Part shown: piece by piece, positions 1 through 9,035 of the stretch | Layout: the number at the start of each line of letters is the position of its first letter | Position numbering within the stretch: position 1 is the stretch's first letter | Source: Pseudomonadota bacterium | Lineage (GTDB): Bacteria; Pseudomonadota; Alphaproteobacteria; Caulobacterales; Caulobacteraceae | NCBI GenBank assembly: GCA_020161365.1 | Contig: JAIUNU010000003.1 | Location: 186,001 to 250,000, forward strand | Length of the DNA stretch: 64,000 bases | Direction of reading: 5' to 3' | Position numbers and translations under genes: made by a program | Notes under the pieces: generated by a model | What the model was told of the DNA's origin: nothing | What the model saw: only the letters and a program-made list of their open reading frames with translations | Database searches by the model: none

Positions 1-33
1 ACTAAGGCCCGTCAGCCCTTGAAGCACACCAGG

Positions 34-789
34 CTATCGGGCGAGCATCGCGCTCAGGCGCTCCGCCAGGGGATGCTCCGGTAGGACCCGGTCCCCCAGG
101 CGCGAGACCGGGCGAACGCCGATCAGGCTGTTGGTCAGCACCACCGCCTCGGCCCGCTCCAGCGCGTCCAAGCCCGCCGCGACCTCTTCGACGCGCTCTT
201 GCGCCAGCAGTCGCCCGCGCGTGATCCCCGCCAGCACGCCGCACTCCAGACGCGGGGTGAACAGGCGCCCTTCGGCCAACCAGAACAGGTTCGCCGCCGC
301 CGCGCAGGCCACCTCGCCACGATTGTTCAGCATCACCGCCTCGTCGGCTCCGCCCACGCGCGCTTCGCCCCGCGCCAGGACGTTGTCGAGATAGGACAGG
401 GTCTTCAGCCGCGCGGCGGGCGAGCCCTCGTTGCGCCGGGTCGACGCTACGATCAGGGCCGCAGGACCTGCGGGCGCGGTCGACGGCGCGGCGGTGGCGA
501 ACAAGCGCAGCGCCGACGCCTCGGGACGGTCCAGCCCTCGCCCGCCCGAGCCGGCGGTCAGGGTCAGGCGCACCGCGAAACGCCCCTGGGCCGGGACAGC
601 GGTGCGCGCGGCCTGCTCGGCGGCGTCGCGATCGAACGCAAGGCCCAGGCTCAGGCAACCGGCGGCCATCCGGTCGAGATGGGCGGCCAGATGCGCGATC
701 ACGCCATCGACCGCCAGCATCGTCTCGAACAGGCCGTCGCCCAGCAGCAGACCACGGTCGTCGCGAGGAATGAGATCCAGGGCGGTCAT
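34..789 (-). CDS. pabC: aminodeoxychorismate lyase (class IV aminotransferase fold)
   Basis: A 251-residue PLP-dependent fold-type IV protein. It is expected to convert 4-amino-4-deoxychorismate to 4-aminobenzoate and pyruvate for folate synthesis. The N-terminus carries DRGLLLGDGLFET, typical of the family. The likely Schiff-base lysine is in RLKTLSYLDNVLA, and the LTNSLIGVRPV stretch near the C-terminus matches the cofactor phosphate region. The ATG at 789 overlaps the pabB stop by ATGA, so translational coupling is likely and fixes the start. Class IV enzymes also include branched-chain and D-amino acid aminotransferases; the pabB neighbour makes PabC the best call. Confidence 0.88.
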   Translation of the reverse strand: MTALDLIPRDDRGLLLGDGLFETMLAVDGVIAHLAAHLDRMAAGCLSLGLAFDRDAAEQAARTAVPAQGRFAVRLTLTAGSGGRGLDRPEASALRLFATAAPSTAPAGPAALIVASTRRNEGSPAARLKTLSYLDNVLARGEARVGGADEAVMLNNRGEVACAAAANLFWLAEGRLFTPRLECGVLAGITRGRLLAQERVEEVAAGLDALERAEAVVLTNSLIGVRPVSRLGDRVLPEHPLAERLSAMLAR

Positions 790-2114
790 TGGGTCAGCGC
801 CGTCTTGAGGGCCGCAATCTTGGCCTCGGTCTCCCGGCGCTCGCCGCGAGGATCGCTGTCGGCGACGATCCCCGCCCCGGCCCGCGCCTCCAGCCGCCAA
901 CCCCCGCCATCCTCGACCAAGGCCACGGTGCGGATCAGGACGCTGGAGTCGAACGCCCCATCGATCCCGGCCCAGAACAGGCTCCCGCAATATGGGCCGC
1001 GCGGCGGCTCCAGTTCCGCGATGACCCGCATGGCCTGGACCTTTGGCGCGCCGGTGATCGAACCCGGCGGGAAACTGGCCCGCAACAGGTCGGCGACGCC
1101 GCGTCCGGGGGCCAGCCGTGCGGTGACCGTCGAGACCAGATGATGGACGTTGGCGAAGCTCTCGACCTTGAACAGTTCCGGCGCGCGGACGCTGCCGGCC
1201 GGCGCCACGCGCGCCAGGTCGTTGCGCATCAGATCGACGATCATCAGGTTCTCGGCGCGATCCTTGTCGCTGGCCAGTAGCTCAGCGGCCAGGGCGCGAT
1301 CCTCGTCGGCGTCCCCGCCCCTGGGGCGCGTACCCTTGATCGGCTGGGTGACGATGGCGCCGGTCGAGTCCAGCTTCAGGAACCGCTCGGGCGAGTTGGA
1401 CACCAAGGCGCGACCCGGGAGCCGCCAATAGGCCGAGAACGGCGCGGGGCTCTGCTCGCGCAGCCGCACGAACAGGTCGAACGGATCAGCGCTCGCCGCC
1501 AGCCGTCCCGTCCAGGCGCGGGCGATGTTGGCCTGGAAGATCTCGCCACTGAGGATCCGCTCGACAACCTGAGCCACGGCGACCTCATAGGCGTCGGCGT
1601 CACTGGCGATCAGGTCGGCGCAAAGAGGACCGACCGGTTCGCGGCTGTCAGGCATGGCCGCGTCCAGCCAGGTCAGAGCGTGCGCCGCGCGCGCCTTGCT
1701 CTCGGCCTCGGTCTTGCCCCGGCCGACCGCCAAAACCTGACGGGCATGGTGGTCAAAGGCCAGCAGGGCCGGGTAGCGGGCGCAGGTCAGGTCCGGCCAG
1801 TCGGTGCGGCCAAGGCCCAGGTTCTCGACCCGGTCGCCCAGCTCATAGGCGCCGAGGCCCACCACGCCGCCCTGGAACGGCGGCCCCTCGGGATGGCTGG
1901 GCTGGCGGGGGCCGACCAGCTCGGTCAGGGCCGCGAAGGGATCGGCTGGTTCCTTCTCCGACAGGGCCAGCGTCGCGTCGGGCGCACGCAGCAGGTACGA
2001 CCACCGCCCCGCGCCGCCCGTGACCAGCGCGCAGGCGTAGGCCTCGTCCCGGAACGGCGCGAGCGCCCAGACCGGCTCGCGCCAGGGTGCGGTGAAGAAA
2101 GCGACGTGGCGCAT
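786..2114 (-). CDS. pabB: aminodeoxychorismate synthase component I
   Basis: A 442-residue chorismate-binding enzyme that aminates chorismate to 4-amino-4-deoxychorismate using ammonia from a PabA-type glutaminase, which is not in this window. The TQPIKGTRPRG segment has the lysine seen in PabB where TrpE has alanine, which separates it from anthranilate synthase. The GSITGAPKVQAM and RAGAGIVADSDP motifs of the chorismate site follow. ATG 2114 (protein begins MRHVAFF) is chosen because the frame upstream runs into an intergenic repeat. The gene ends by overlapping pabC. Confidence 0.92.
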   Translation of the reverse strand: MRHVAFFTAPWREPVWALAPFRDEAYACALVTGGAGRWSYLLRAPDATLALSEKEPADPFAALTELVGPRQPSHPEGPPFQGGVVGLGAYELGDRVENLGLGRTDWPDLTCARYPALLAFDHHARQVLAVGRGKTEAESKARAAHALTWLDAAMPDSREPVGPLCADLIASDADAYEVAVAQVVERILSGEIFQANIARAWTGRLAASADPFDLFVRLREQSPAPFSAYWRLPGRALVSNSPERFLKLDSTGAIVTQPIKGTRPRGGDADEDRALAAELLASDKDRAENLMIVDLMRNDLARVAPAGSVRAPELFKVESFANVHHLVSTVTARLAPGRGVADLLRASFPPGSITGAPKVQAMRVIAELEPPRGPYCGSLFWAGIDGAFDSSVLIRTVALVEDGGGWRLEARAGAGIVADSDPRGERRETEAKIAALKTALTQ

Positions 2115-2154
2115 GCGGAGGGTGATAGCGGGGTCGACGGGTCGAAGCCAGTGC

Positions 2155-2289
2155 GCGCCCCCTCCGTCACGTCGCCTAGCGGCGCCGCGCCTCCTCCCCC
2201 GCGCGACGCGGGTGAGGAGGAAGCCGCAACCCTCCTGCCCCGCTTGCGGGGGAGGTGGCGCGCGGCGCAGCCGCGTGACGGAGGGGGCG
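2155..2289. repeat. long GC-rich inverted repeat, family A
   Basis: About 135 bp bounded by inverted GCGCCCCCTCCGTCACG and CGTGACGGAGGGGGCG ends. Internal CCTCCCCCGC and GCGGGGGAGG segments also pair. The same element recurs at 9989-10122 and 44848-44980. It lies between the pabB start and the transporter stop. Confidence 0.85.
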
Positions 2290-2384
2290 TCCTTGCGTCC
2301 TTCGAGGCGCGCTCCTCGGGATGCGACGTTCAGCAACGGGTTTCCCGATCCTGAGGTGTGAGCCTCGAAGAACGCAGAGCGCTG

Positions 2385-3839
2385 CTAAATCGCCTCGCGT
2401 CCGCCGCCCTTCACGGTGAACAAGCCCAGCAGCCCCAGCGCCAGCAATCCGGCGATCGGGATGAAGCCCGCCACCTGGCTGGCGAACAGCTTCGTGGCGA
2501 GGGCCACCAGCAGCGAGCCGACCCACATGGTCGCGGTGCCCGACAGCGAGAACAGGCCAAAGAACGCCGCCATCCGGTCGGGCGGGGCCAGGCGCACCAG
2601 CAGGGTGCGGCTTGAGGCGTATTGCGCGGTGACGAAGACGGCGATCAGCAGGCCCAGGCAGAGATAGATCACCTCGGGCAGGGTGCGGAACATCGGTCCG
2701 TTCCAGAGCACGCCGTGGCTGGCGTCCCACGGCCAGACATAGAGAATCTGCTCGCGGGTCATGCCCAGCATGGCGACCAGGATCAGGATACAGGCCCCGA
2801 CCTCCAGCTGGATGGCGCGGCGCGGGCCGAGCACCCGATCCAGCCACGGGGCCAGCAGACCGCCCAGCACGCCGAAGATCGACAGCGAAATCCCGTAGGC
2901 CAGCATCTCCAGCTCGCCCCATTTCATCAGCCCCGCCGCGAACAGACCGCCGAAGATCAGCAGCGCGGTCATGCCGTCGCAATAGAGCATCCGCGCGCCG
3001 AGGAACTTCGCGACGTCGGCATGACCCTTCAGATTGCCGAAGGTGTCGAGGATCAGCTTGAAGCCTTCCTTCAGCGAGGCGACGAACGACACCCCGGTGG
3101 GCGGCGCGTCGCGCGTCCACAGGAAGAACGGGATCGCGCCCAGCAGCATGACCGCCCCGGCCAGCGGTCCGACGATGCGGCTGGGCTCATGGGCGGTCTG
3201 GCTCAGGCCGAACAAGGGCGCGGCCGGCACGAACGACCAGGACACCTGGCCGGGCAGCACGAAGGCCCACATCACGAAGATCAGCAACGCCACGGACAGC
3301 CCGTTGGCGACCGCATAGCCCAGACCCGACAGCACCGGCTCCTGGCCCTTCTCGGCGGCGCGCGACAGCAGCGAGTTCTGCAGGACGTCGCCACAGTTGT
3401 AGACGACGCCCAGGATGATCAGGAACACGCCGATCAGCCCCACCGGCAACCCGCCGGGCGTCGCCCACCACAGGGCGAAAAGCAGAGGGACCATGATCGC
3501 CAGACCGAAGGCCATCAGCGGCTTGCGCCGCCCGTAGCGCTCGATCGAAGCGCCCAGGATCGGCGCCAGCAGCGCCGTGAGCAGGCCATAGGTGGTGGAG
3601 ATGTCGGCGACCGTCGCCTGGCCCTTGACCGGATCGCCGATCAGCACCCGCGAGAAGTACGGCGCGAACACATAGATGGTGACCAGGATCACATAGGGGT
3701 CGCGGGTCCCCTGGTGCAGGATCCAGCTCAGCGCCCCCTTGGACAGCTTGCCGGTCGGCGGCGGCGTGAGGACGTCTTCCCGTCCCTCCGCGCCCGCGAC
3801 ATCGCTCAAGCCCGGAGGCGTTCCCGCCAACTCACTCAT
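2385..3839 (-). CDS. MFS transporter, UMF1/Atg22-like
   Basis: A 484-residue inner-membrane protein with about twelve hydrophobic segments. A hydrophilic N-terminus of about 40 residues precedes WILHQGTRDPYVILVTIYVF, which resembles the start of the Atg22/UMF1 branch of the major facilitator superfamily. A conserved loop, ERYGRRKPLM, sits between early helices. The start at 3839 has a GGGGGTCAGGGT stretch just upstream; an open frame continues further upstream but looks non-coding. The substrate cannot be told from sequence. Confidence 0.82.
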   Translation of the reverse strand: MSELAGTPPGLSDVAGAEGREDVLTPPPTGKLSKGALSWILHQGTRDPYVILVTIYVFAPYFSRVLIGDPVKGQATVADISTTYGLLTALLAPILGASIERYGRRKPLMAFGLAIMVPLLFALWWATPGGLPVGLIGVFLIILGVVYNCGDVLQNSLLSRAAEKGQEPVLSGLGYAVANGLSVALLIFVMWAFVLPGQVSWSFVPAAPLFGLSQTAHEPSRIVGPLAGAVMLLGAIPFFLWTRDAPPTGVSFVASLKEGFKLILDTFGNLKGHADVAKFLGARMLYCDGMTALLIFGGLFAAGLMKWGELEMLAYGISLSIFGVLGGLLAPWLDRVLGPRRAIQLEVGACILILVAMLGMTREQILYVWPWDASHGVLWNGPMFRTLPEVIYLCLGLLIAVFVTAQYASSRTLLVRLAPPDRMAAFFGLFSLSGTATMWVGSLLVALATKLFASQVAGFIPIAGLLALGLLGLFTVKGGGREAI

Positions 3840-4033
3840 ACCCTGACCCCCAAGCGCGGCCCTCTGGCGGGACCGTCCGGGGAGGTTGGCGGTTAAACGC
3901 TCGTTTGTCACCTTACCGATTGAGCGGGGCGGTGAGCGGACATGGCGGATGTCGGTGAAGGGTGGGTTGCAGGCGCCGCACAGTCCAGCCAAGCTGGTAC
4001 CTTGAGGAGGCGGAAAGCCCCTCGGAGTCCGAG

Positions 4034-4438
4034 ATGCCGACGCAATATAGAACTATGAAGCCGGTATTCAATTTCGTTTACCTATTGTGCGCCTATAGCC
4101 TTTTAGCGGGGGCTGTATACTTCGCCTTTTATGAAAAGGATGTCTGGTGGGCGAGACTGACAGGCTACGCGCTAGGAGGAGCTACTGCTTTATTCATATT
4201 CAACGGAAAATTCGTGGAAGATAATTGCGGGCAGACGAATTTTTCATCGGCAGTTGCTAAGATATCTTTTTTCTTTTTTGTATTTGGGCTGATAGTCGCC
4301 CTGCTAGGTCTGTGGGCGTTAGATCTAATATTAGGCAATTTCACCATTTCCGCTAGCGGGTGGTGCATTGCGTATCTATCACTTTTGCTTGCTGCTCTGG
4401 GAAAGCTTGTTCGAGAGCTTCACAATAAAAGCATCTGA
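4034..4438 (+). CDS. small AT-rich membrane protein, unknown function
   Basis: A 134-residue predicted protein with three or four hydrophobic segments (YLLCAYSLLAGAVYFAFY, an FFFFVFGLIVALLG stretch and a C-terminal AYLSLLLAALG). No family is recognised. Base composition and codon use are far more A+T-rich than the neighbours (for example ATA, TTA and TTT codons), which suggests recent acquisition. The start is uncertain: ATG 4034 and ATG 4055 are both possible, and the only purine-rich site (GAGGAGGCGG) is about 20 bases upstream of the first. Confidence 0.6.
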   Translation: MPTQYRTMKPVFNFVYLLCAYSLLAGAVYFAFYEKDVWWARLTGYALGGATALFIFNGKFVEDNCGQTNFSSAVAKISFFFFVFGLIVALLGLWALDLILGNFTISASGWCIAYLSLLLAALGKLVRELHNKSI

Positions 4439-4509
4439 CAGCGAGGATCGCTCAGAGTGGCGAGCGGACAATCCGAAGGACCGCAAAGGGTGGAAGTCGG
4501 GCGCTCAAG

Positions 4510-4535
4510 AATCCCTCTCTCTGGAGAGAGGGATT
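4510..4535. terminator. perfect hairpin between convergent genes
   Basis: AATCCCTCTCTC and GAGAGAGGGATT form a 12-bp perfect inverted repeat with a two-base centre. An outer GTCGGGCG/CGCCCGAC pair flanks it near 4496 and 4563. It lies between the convergent genes ending at 4438 and 4654, so it may terminate both; there is no clear U-tract. Confidence 0.55.
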
Positions 4536-4653
4536 CCACTCGGCGTCTGGCTAACGCCCGACTAGGGTCGCAAGCGGTCCTGGCCATCCTGCCGGGCGCC
4601 CGACCTGCAGGGTTCCACCGCAGGTGAACACCCTCCCGTGTGGCGCGAACGCT

Positions 4654-5427
4654 CTACAGAAGAATATGCTCCCGCACCCGCTCGCGGGTATCGGCGTCCA
4701 GTCCCACAGCCTGATCCAGATAACCGTCCAGCGAGCCGTACTGCGCGTTGATCGCCGCGAAGGCCGCCGCGAGATACCGCGCCTCCACGCCCATGGCCGC
4801 CCGCATCGCCGCCTCGGTTGGACGCTTGCCGGTCATCTCGAAGATGTTGTTCAGGAAGATATGGCCGCGCCGCTCGAAGCGGGTCGGGTCGTTGGTCAGC
4901 AGGTAGTCGTCGATGATGTCTTCGTCGGACACGCCGGCGATATGATGGGTCAGGGCCGCCAGGATGCCGGTGCGGTCCTTGCCCGCCGCGCAGTGGATCA
5001 GCACCGCGCCCTCGCCCTTCGCGACCGCCTGGAAGTAGCGGCTGAACAGATCCAGGTGCCGCGCCTTGAACGGGGCGCGACGATAGTATTCGTCCATATA
5101 GGCGTGGATCGACGCTTCGGAGAGATCCGACTCCTTGAGGAAGGTGTGCCAGGGATCCTCGCCGGTCGCGCCCAGGTCGTTTTCGATGACGCTCGCCGAA
5201 AAGCCGTCCCACCGCCGCGACGGCGCACGCTCACGCTCGTTCGGACGTCGCAGGTCGACCAGGGCGGCGATGCCCAGCGAGGCCAGATGGGCCAAGTCTT
5301 CGTCCGTCGCCTCGGCCTGGTGGGCGGCGCGAAACAACACGCCCTTCTTCAGCCGCCCCGCCCCTGCGGCGTAGTCACCGAAGTCACGGAAGTTCTCGAC
5401 GCCTTGCAGGGGGATCAGTCTGGTCAT
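4654..5427 (-). CDS. tyrosine-protein phosphatase, DSP/PTP-like
   Basis: A 257-residue cysteine-based phosphatase. The active-site loop HCAAGKDRTG places the nucleophile at about Cys146. The N-terminal ENFRDFGDY segment is typical of bacterial Y_phosphatase3 proteins, and a DLRRPNERE loop follows a hydrophobic strand. No signal peptide is visible, so it is probably cytoplasmic. The start ATG is at 5427; the next gene upstream on this strand ends 49 bases away. Substrate could be phosphotyrosine protein or a phosphoinositide-like compound. Confidence 0.85.
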   Translation of the reverse strand: MTRLIPLQGVENFRDFGDYAAGAGRLKKGVLFRAAHQAEATDEDLAHLASLGIAALVDLRRPNERERAPSRRWDGFSASVIENDLGATGEDPWHTFLKESDLSEASIHAYMDEYYRRAPFKARHLDLFSRYFQAVAKGEGAVLIHCAAGKDRTGILAALTHHIAGVSDEDIIDDYLLTNDPTRFERRGHIFLNNIFEMTGKRPTEAAMRAAMGVEARYLAAAFAAINAQYGSLDGYLDQAVGLDADTRERVREHILL

Positions 5428-5476
5428 GGCTGGGTGACTTATCGAATGGGCGAGACTGTGGAAAGCGCCCCCTGCG

Positions 5477-5854
5477 TCACCACCATTTCGCCTTGCGGTC
5501 CTCGGCCGTCGCCGGCTTGGCGCGCCACAGGAAGACGAAGTTGCGGTGCTCGGCCCAGGTCTGGCCCTCAAGCCCGCTCGCGCCCTGGCAGACGCTCGTG
5601 TGGTAGGGTCCCGCGCCGTCGGTGGTGCGGAAGCTGGCGCAGGTACGGCCGCCGGCCGTCTTCCAGCGCCCAGCCTGGATCTCGCTGTCGTAGAAGCTGC
5701 CGGTCACCGTGCCGTCGGCTTCGAGTTTCAGGCTCATGCCCTTGTAGTAGGGCTCGGCCGGCGTCGCCGACAGGTCCACGACCCAGTCCCCGGCCAAGGG
5801 GGCGGCCGGCGGCGTCGCCGCTTGCAGGGACAGGGCGAGCATCAGGACCAGCAT
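5477..5854 (-). CDS. small exported protein, unknown function
   Basis: A 125-residue protein with a short cleavable signal peptide (MLVLMLALSLQAAT) followed by GDWVVDLSATP and a mix of short strands, suggesting a small periplasmic beta-rich domain. Two cysteines (GGRTCASF and SVCQGAS) could form a disulfide. ATG 5854 has GGAG about ten bases upstream and is preferred over a TTG six codons earlier. No family is recognised with certainty. Confidence 0.7.
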   Translation of the reverse strand: MLVLMLALSLQAATPPAAPLAGDWVVDLSATPAEPYYKGMSLKLEADGTVTGSFYDSEIQAGRWKTAGGRTCASFRTTDGAGPYHTSVCQGASGLEGQTWAEHRNFVFLWRAKPATAEDRKAKWW

Positions 5855-5937
5855 GGCGTTCTCCAACGACAATCGATAACACTGTTACGCGCCAAGCCTG
5901 GCCTTGGATGCTCTGGCCACCGGTAGCCCTAGAACCC

Positions 5938-6042
5938 GTGTCATCCCGGGCGGCGCAGCCGACCCGGGACCCAGGGGGTGCAGAAACGCCATGCCCGCCG
6001 CCCCTGGGTCCCGGATAGCGCTCCGCGCTTCCGGGATGACAC
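5938..6042. repeat. intergenic inverted repeat, family B
   Basis: Ends are GTGTCATCCCGG and CCGGGATGACAC; internal GGGACCCAGGGG and CCCCTGGGTCCC pair with each other. A second copy is at 8136-8241. It can fold into a long hairpin on either strand. Confidence 0.85.
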
Positions 6043-6057
6043 CGGGATAAAGCCCCC

Positions 6058-7224
6058 CTACCGCCGCAACAGCGGCTGGATGCGGTCCTGCAGCGGCTGG
6101 TCGACATAGCGGTGGAACAGCCAGGCTGCGCCATACGCGATCGGAAAGCCCGCCAGCCACATCAGCCACTGCCAGCCGATGCCGATCGGCACGGTGTCGA
6201 TCAGCTTGTGCACCGCGCTCCAGTAGATCACGCCAACGAAGATGTGGGTGATGAAGAGGGCGAACGACAGCTTGGCGCCTTCCTCGATCCACTGGCGCGG
6301 ACGTTTGACCGGCAGGCGCCCCGCGCCCAGTACGATCATGGCGATGGCCAGCAGCGACGGAGCGTCGAACAGCAGCGGATCCGGCAAGGCGTAGCGGTCC
6401 AGCGGCTGGGTGATCACCAGCAGGGCGACCCCGCCCCACAGCAGGGCGTGGGCGGCCTTCTCCGACGGCCAGCGCATGTCGACCGTGCGCGCCAGGCAGA
6501 CACCCAGAATGAACAGCGGCAGGGCCCGGATCACCCCAAACTGGAAGCGCAGGTCCGCCAGGCCCTGGTCGAAGACGGTCTCGGCCAGCACCTCGAAGGC
6601 GGCCAAGATGGCGAGGCCCAGCAGCGGCAGCAGCCAGGCCTGGCGGATCTTGCTGACCGCGCGCCAGAAGGATGGGAACAGGGCGTAGCAGACAATCAGC
6701 GCCGACAGACTCCAGCTGGGCAAGTTCCAGCCGTCGCTGGGAAAGCCCCAGGCGTGAACCAGCAGCGCCTGCGGCGCCAGCTGGTCCCACGCAAAGCGGC
6801 TGGGCTTGTGGGCGTCGGTGCCGATGGCGTTCAGCACGAGGACCAGCACGACCAGCATGGCCAGCACGGCCAGATGGCCCGGCCACACCCGCGCCGCGCG
6901 GCGCACCCAGAACTGTGGCGTGCTCAGCCGCCCGCTCAGGGTCGAGGCGCCATAGGCCCTGCCCAGCACGTAGCCTGACAGGATGAGAAAGAAGTCGGTG
7001 GCCAGAAAGCCGCGCGAGAACACCTGGGCGAAGCGCTCGATCCGCATCGGGCTCTCGGCGCCATAGTGGTAGACCACGATCAGCAGCGAGGCCAGGAAGC
7101 GCAGGAAGTCCAGCGCCCCGCCCCGCACGTTTTCCCGCACCGGCGCATGGCTGACCGACTGAGCCGTCGGCTCGGTCGGAACAGGGGTCACGTCCGGGGG
7201 AATCTGGGGCGGCGCGGCGGTCAC
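6058..7224 (-). CDS. acyltransferase family 3 membrane protein
   Basis: A 388-residue multi-pass protein of the OafA/NodX-like acyltransferase 3 family, which moves acyl groups to sugars or other surface molecules. After a proline-rich N-terminus, GGALDFLRFLASLLIVVYHY gives the first helix with the key histidine. The FFLILSGYVLGRAYG and FWVRRAARVWPGHL motifs follow. About ten membrane segments are visible. Translation appears to start at GTG 7224; no in-frame ATG lies close by. The acceptor is not predictable. Confidence 0.85.
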   Translation of the reverse strand: MTAAPPQIPPDVTPVPTEPTAQSVSHAPVRENVRGGALDFLRFLASLLIVVYHYGAESPMRIERFAQVFSRGFLATDFFLILSGYVLGRAYGASTLSGRLSTPQFWVRRAARVWPGHLAVLAMLVVLVLVLNAIGTDAHKPSRFAWDQLAPQALLVHAWGFPSDGWNLPSWSLSALIVCYALFPSFWRAVSKIRQAWLLPLLGLAILAAFEVLAETVFDQGLADLRFQFGVIRALPLFILGVCLARTVDMRWPSEKAAHALLWGGVALLVITQPLDRYALPDPLLFDAPSLLAIAMIVLGAGRLPVKRPRQWIEEGAKLSFALFITHIFVGVIYWSAVHKLIDTVPIGIGWQWLMWLAGFPIAYGAAWLFHRYVDQPLQDRIQPLLRR

Positions 7225-7342
7225 GCTCGCCGCATAGCAAAGCGCGTCCGGGGGCGGAAGCCGTCACCCGAACGTCATCTTGCGCCATGGCGTCGCGGCC
7301 ACTATCTGTAACCTACACTGTTTCTAATAAGGCCGGATCTTC

Positions 7343-8113
7343 ATGTCCCGCATGCCTGCCCTCTTCGTCGGCCACGGCTCGCCGATGAACGCGATCGAAG
7401 ATAACGCTTGGCGTCGCGACTGGGCGCGGCTGGGCGCCGCGCTTCCCCGCCCCAAGGCGATCCTGATGGTCAGCGCCCATTGGGAGACGCGGGGAGCCTC
7501 AGCCGTCAGCGCCTCGGCCGCGCCCGAAACGATCCATGACTTCTTCGGATTCCCGCAGGCCCTGTTCGACGTGCGCTATCCGGCGCCGGGCGACCCGGCC
7601 TTGGCCGCGCGAGTGGCGGAGCTGCTGGCGCCCGACACCGTCCTGCAGCACCCGACGCGCGGCCTCGACCACGGCGCCTGGGGTGTGCTGGCGCCGATGT
7701 ATCCGCAAGCAGACATTCCCGTCGTCCAGCTGAGTCTCGATCGCGGTCGGAGCGACCGCTGGCACTACGAGGCCGGCCGGCGCCTGGCCCCACTGCGCGA
7801 CGAGGGCGTGCTGATCATGGGCAGCGGCGACATCGTCCACAACCTGCGCGCCGCCGACTTCCGCCGCCCCGAAGCGCCGCCCTGGGCCGACCGCTTCAAC
7901 GAAACCGCCAAGCGCCTGATCCTGGCCGGCGACCACGATCCGCTGATCGACTGGCGCACCCTCGGCCCCGACGCCGAGGCCGCGATCAACAGCGCCGAAC
8001 ACTACCTGCCGCTGCTCTATGTGCTGGGGGCCCAGGAGAAGGGCGAGCCGGTCAGCTTCTTCAACGACGATGTGTTCGCGGCCATCTCGATGACGGGGGT
8101 GAAGGTGGGGTGA
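7343..8113 (+). CDS. DODA-type extradiol ring-opening dioxygenase
   Basis: A 256-residue protein of the LigB superfamily, related to 4,5-DOPA extradiol dioxygenases and E. coli YgiD. It is expected to use a metal ion to cleave catechol-type rings. Metal-site histidines are seen at His11 (GHGSP), His46 (SAHWE) and probably His166 (GDIVHNL), with another at His110 (LDHGAWG). The length matches the family. The ATG at 7343 follows a weak AAGGCCGGAT site. It stands alone, so no pathway is implied by context. Confidence 0.85.
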   Translation: MSRMPALFVGHGSPMNAIEDNAWRRDWARLGAALPRPKAILMVSAHWETRGASAVSASAAPETIHDFFGFPQALFDVRYPAPGDPALAARVAELLAPDTVLQHPTRGLDHGAWGVLAPMYPQADIPVVQLSLDRGRSDRWHYEAGRRLAPLRDEGVLIMGSGDIVHNLRAADFRRPEAPPWADRFNETAKRLILAGDHDPLIDWRTLGPDAEAAINSAEHYLPLLYVLGAQEKGEPVSFFNDDVFAAISMTGVKVG

Positions 8114-8135
8114 GACGCCCCCCACCTCAACAACC

Positions 8136-8241
8136 GTGTCATCCCGGCCGCAGCGCGTAGCGCGGAGAGCCGGGACCCAGGGGCAACTTCACTGCGCTTG
8201 GCCCCTGGGTCCCGGGTCGGCTTCGCCGCCCGGGATGACAC
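8136..8241. repeat. intergenic inverted repeat, family B
   Basis: Second copy of the GTGTCATCCCGG...CCGGGATGACAC element. It lies between two convergent genes (stops at 8113 and 8260), where its hairpin could act as a bidirectional transcription barrier. Confidence 0.85.
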
Positions 8242-8259
8242 GGGATGTGAGCATAGAAC

Positions 8260-8940
8260 TTACAGCATCCCCGCCGCCGCCTTCGCGGCCGCCACCCGCT
8301 CGTCCATCCCTTTGCCGTAAAGCGCGGTGATCCGCTCAAGCACCTGCGGCGGCGCGGTCTCGGGACGGCCGGCGTTGAACGGCGGGGCGGGCGCGTACTC
8401 CACCGCCAGCTGGATACCCTGGGCCACCTCGTCGCCGGCCAATTCCGCGATCAGGGTCAGGGCGAAGTCGATGCCGGCCGTCACCCCGCCGCCGGTGATG
8501 TAGCGGCCATCGCGCGCCACCCGCGAAGCGTCGGGGATGGCGCCGAACAGCGCCAGTTGGTCCCGCCAGGCCCAATGGCAGGCCGCGCGCTTGTCCTTGA
8601 GCAGGCCCGTCGCCGCCAGCACCAGCGAGCCAGTGCAGACCGAGCAGACATAGCGCGCGCCGTCGGCCAGCCGCCTAATCTCGGCGATGAAGTCAGGGTC
8701 GCCCATCGCCTGGGTCGTGCCAAATCCGCCCGGTACGATCAGCACGTCGCAGGTCTCGATGTCCGACAGCTTGGGCAGTCGGGCGAAGACCAGGCCATCG
8801 GCCTCAATCTCGCCGCCCGCCAGGCTGGCCACCGTCACCTTGGCGCCGGGCAGTCGGCACAGCACCTGGTGCGGTCCGGTAAAGTCCAGGTGCGTGACGC
8901 CTGGGAACAGGGCGATCACGATCTGTAGAGTCTGGCTCAT
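8260..8940 (-). CDS. DJ-1/PfpI family protein, isonitrile hydratase-like
   Basis: A 226-residue protein with the nucleophile elbow at Cys102 (SVCTGS) and an acidic residue in LDFTGP at about Asp19. This pair is what isonitrile hydratases use. The GGGVTAGIDFAL segment near residue 155 is common in this branch. It is divergent from a GlxA-type regulator of the same fold at 9036, with 95 bases between the starts, so the regulator may control it. The exact substrate is not established. Confidence 0.85.
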   Translation of the reverse strand: MSQTLQIVIALFPGVTHLDFTGPHQVLCRLPGAKVTVASLAGGEIEADGLVFARLPKLSDIETCDVLIVPGGFGTTQAMGDPDFIAEIRRLADGARYVCSVCTGSLVLAATGLLKDKRAACHWAWRDQLALFGAIPDASRVARDGRYITGGGVTAGIDFALTLIAELAGDEVAQGIQLAVEYAPAPPFNAGRPETAPPQVLERITALYGKGMDERVAAAKAAAGML

Positions 8941-9035
8941 GCGATGGTCTCCGTCACATTCGACGCCGAATATGACTCGACGGCTCTCTGGCGGAAATGA
9001 CATAGTTCCCGCGATTTCAGCCAGAGCCCTCCGAC
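8941..9035. promoter_or_regulatory. shared divergent promoter region
   Basis: The 95 bases between the DJ-1/PfpI gene and the GlxA-type regulator must carry both promoters. It includes a more A+T-rich stretch around CGAATATGACTCGACGG. A GACTC (GANTC) site is inside it. No clear dyad was found. Confidence 0.4.
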
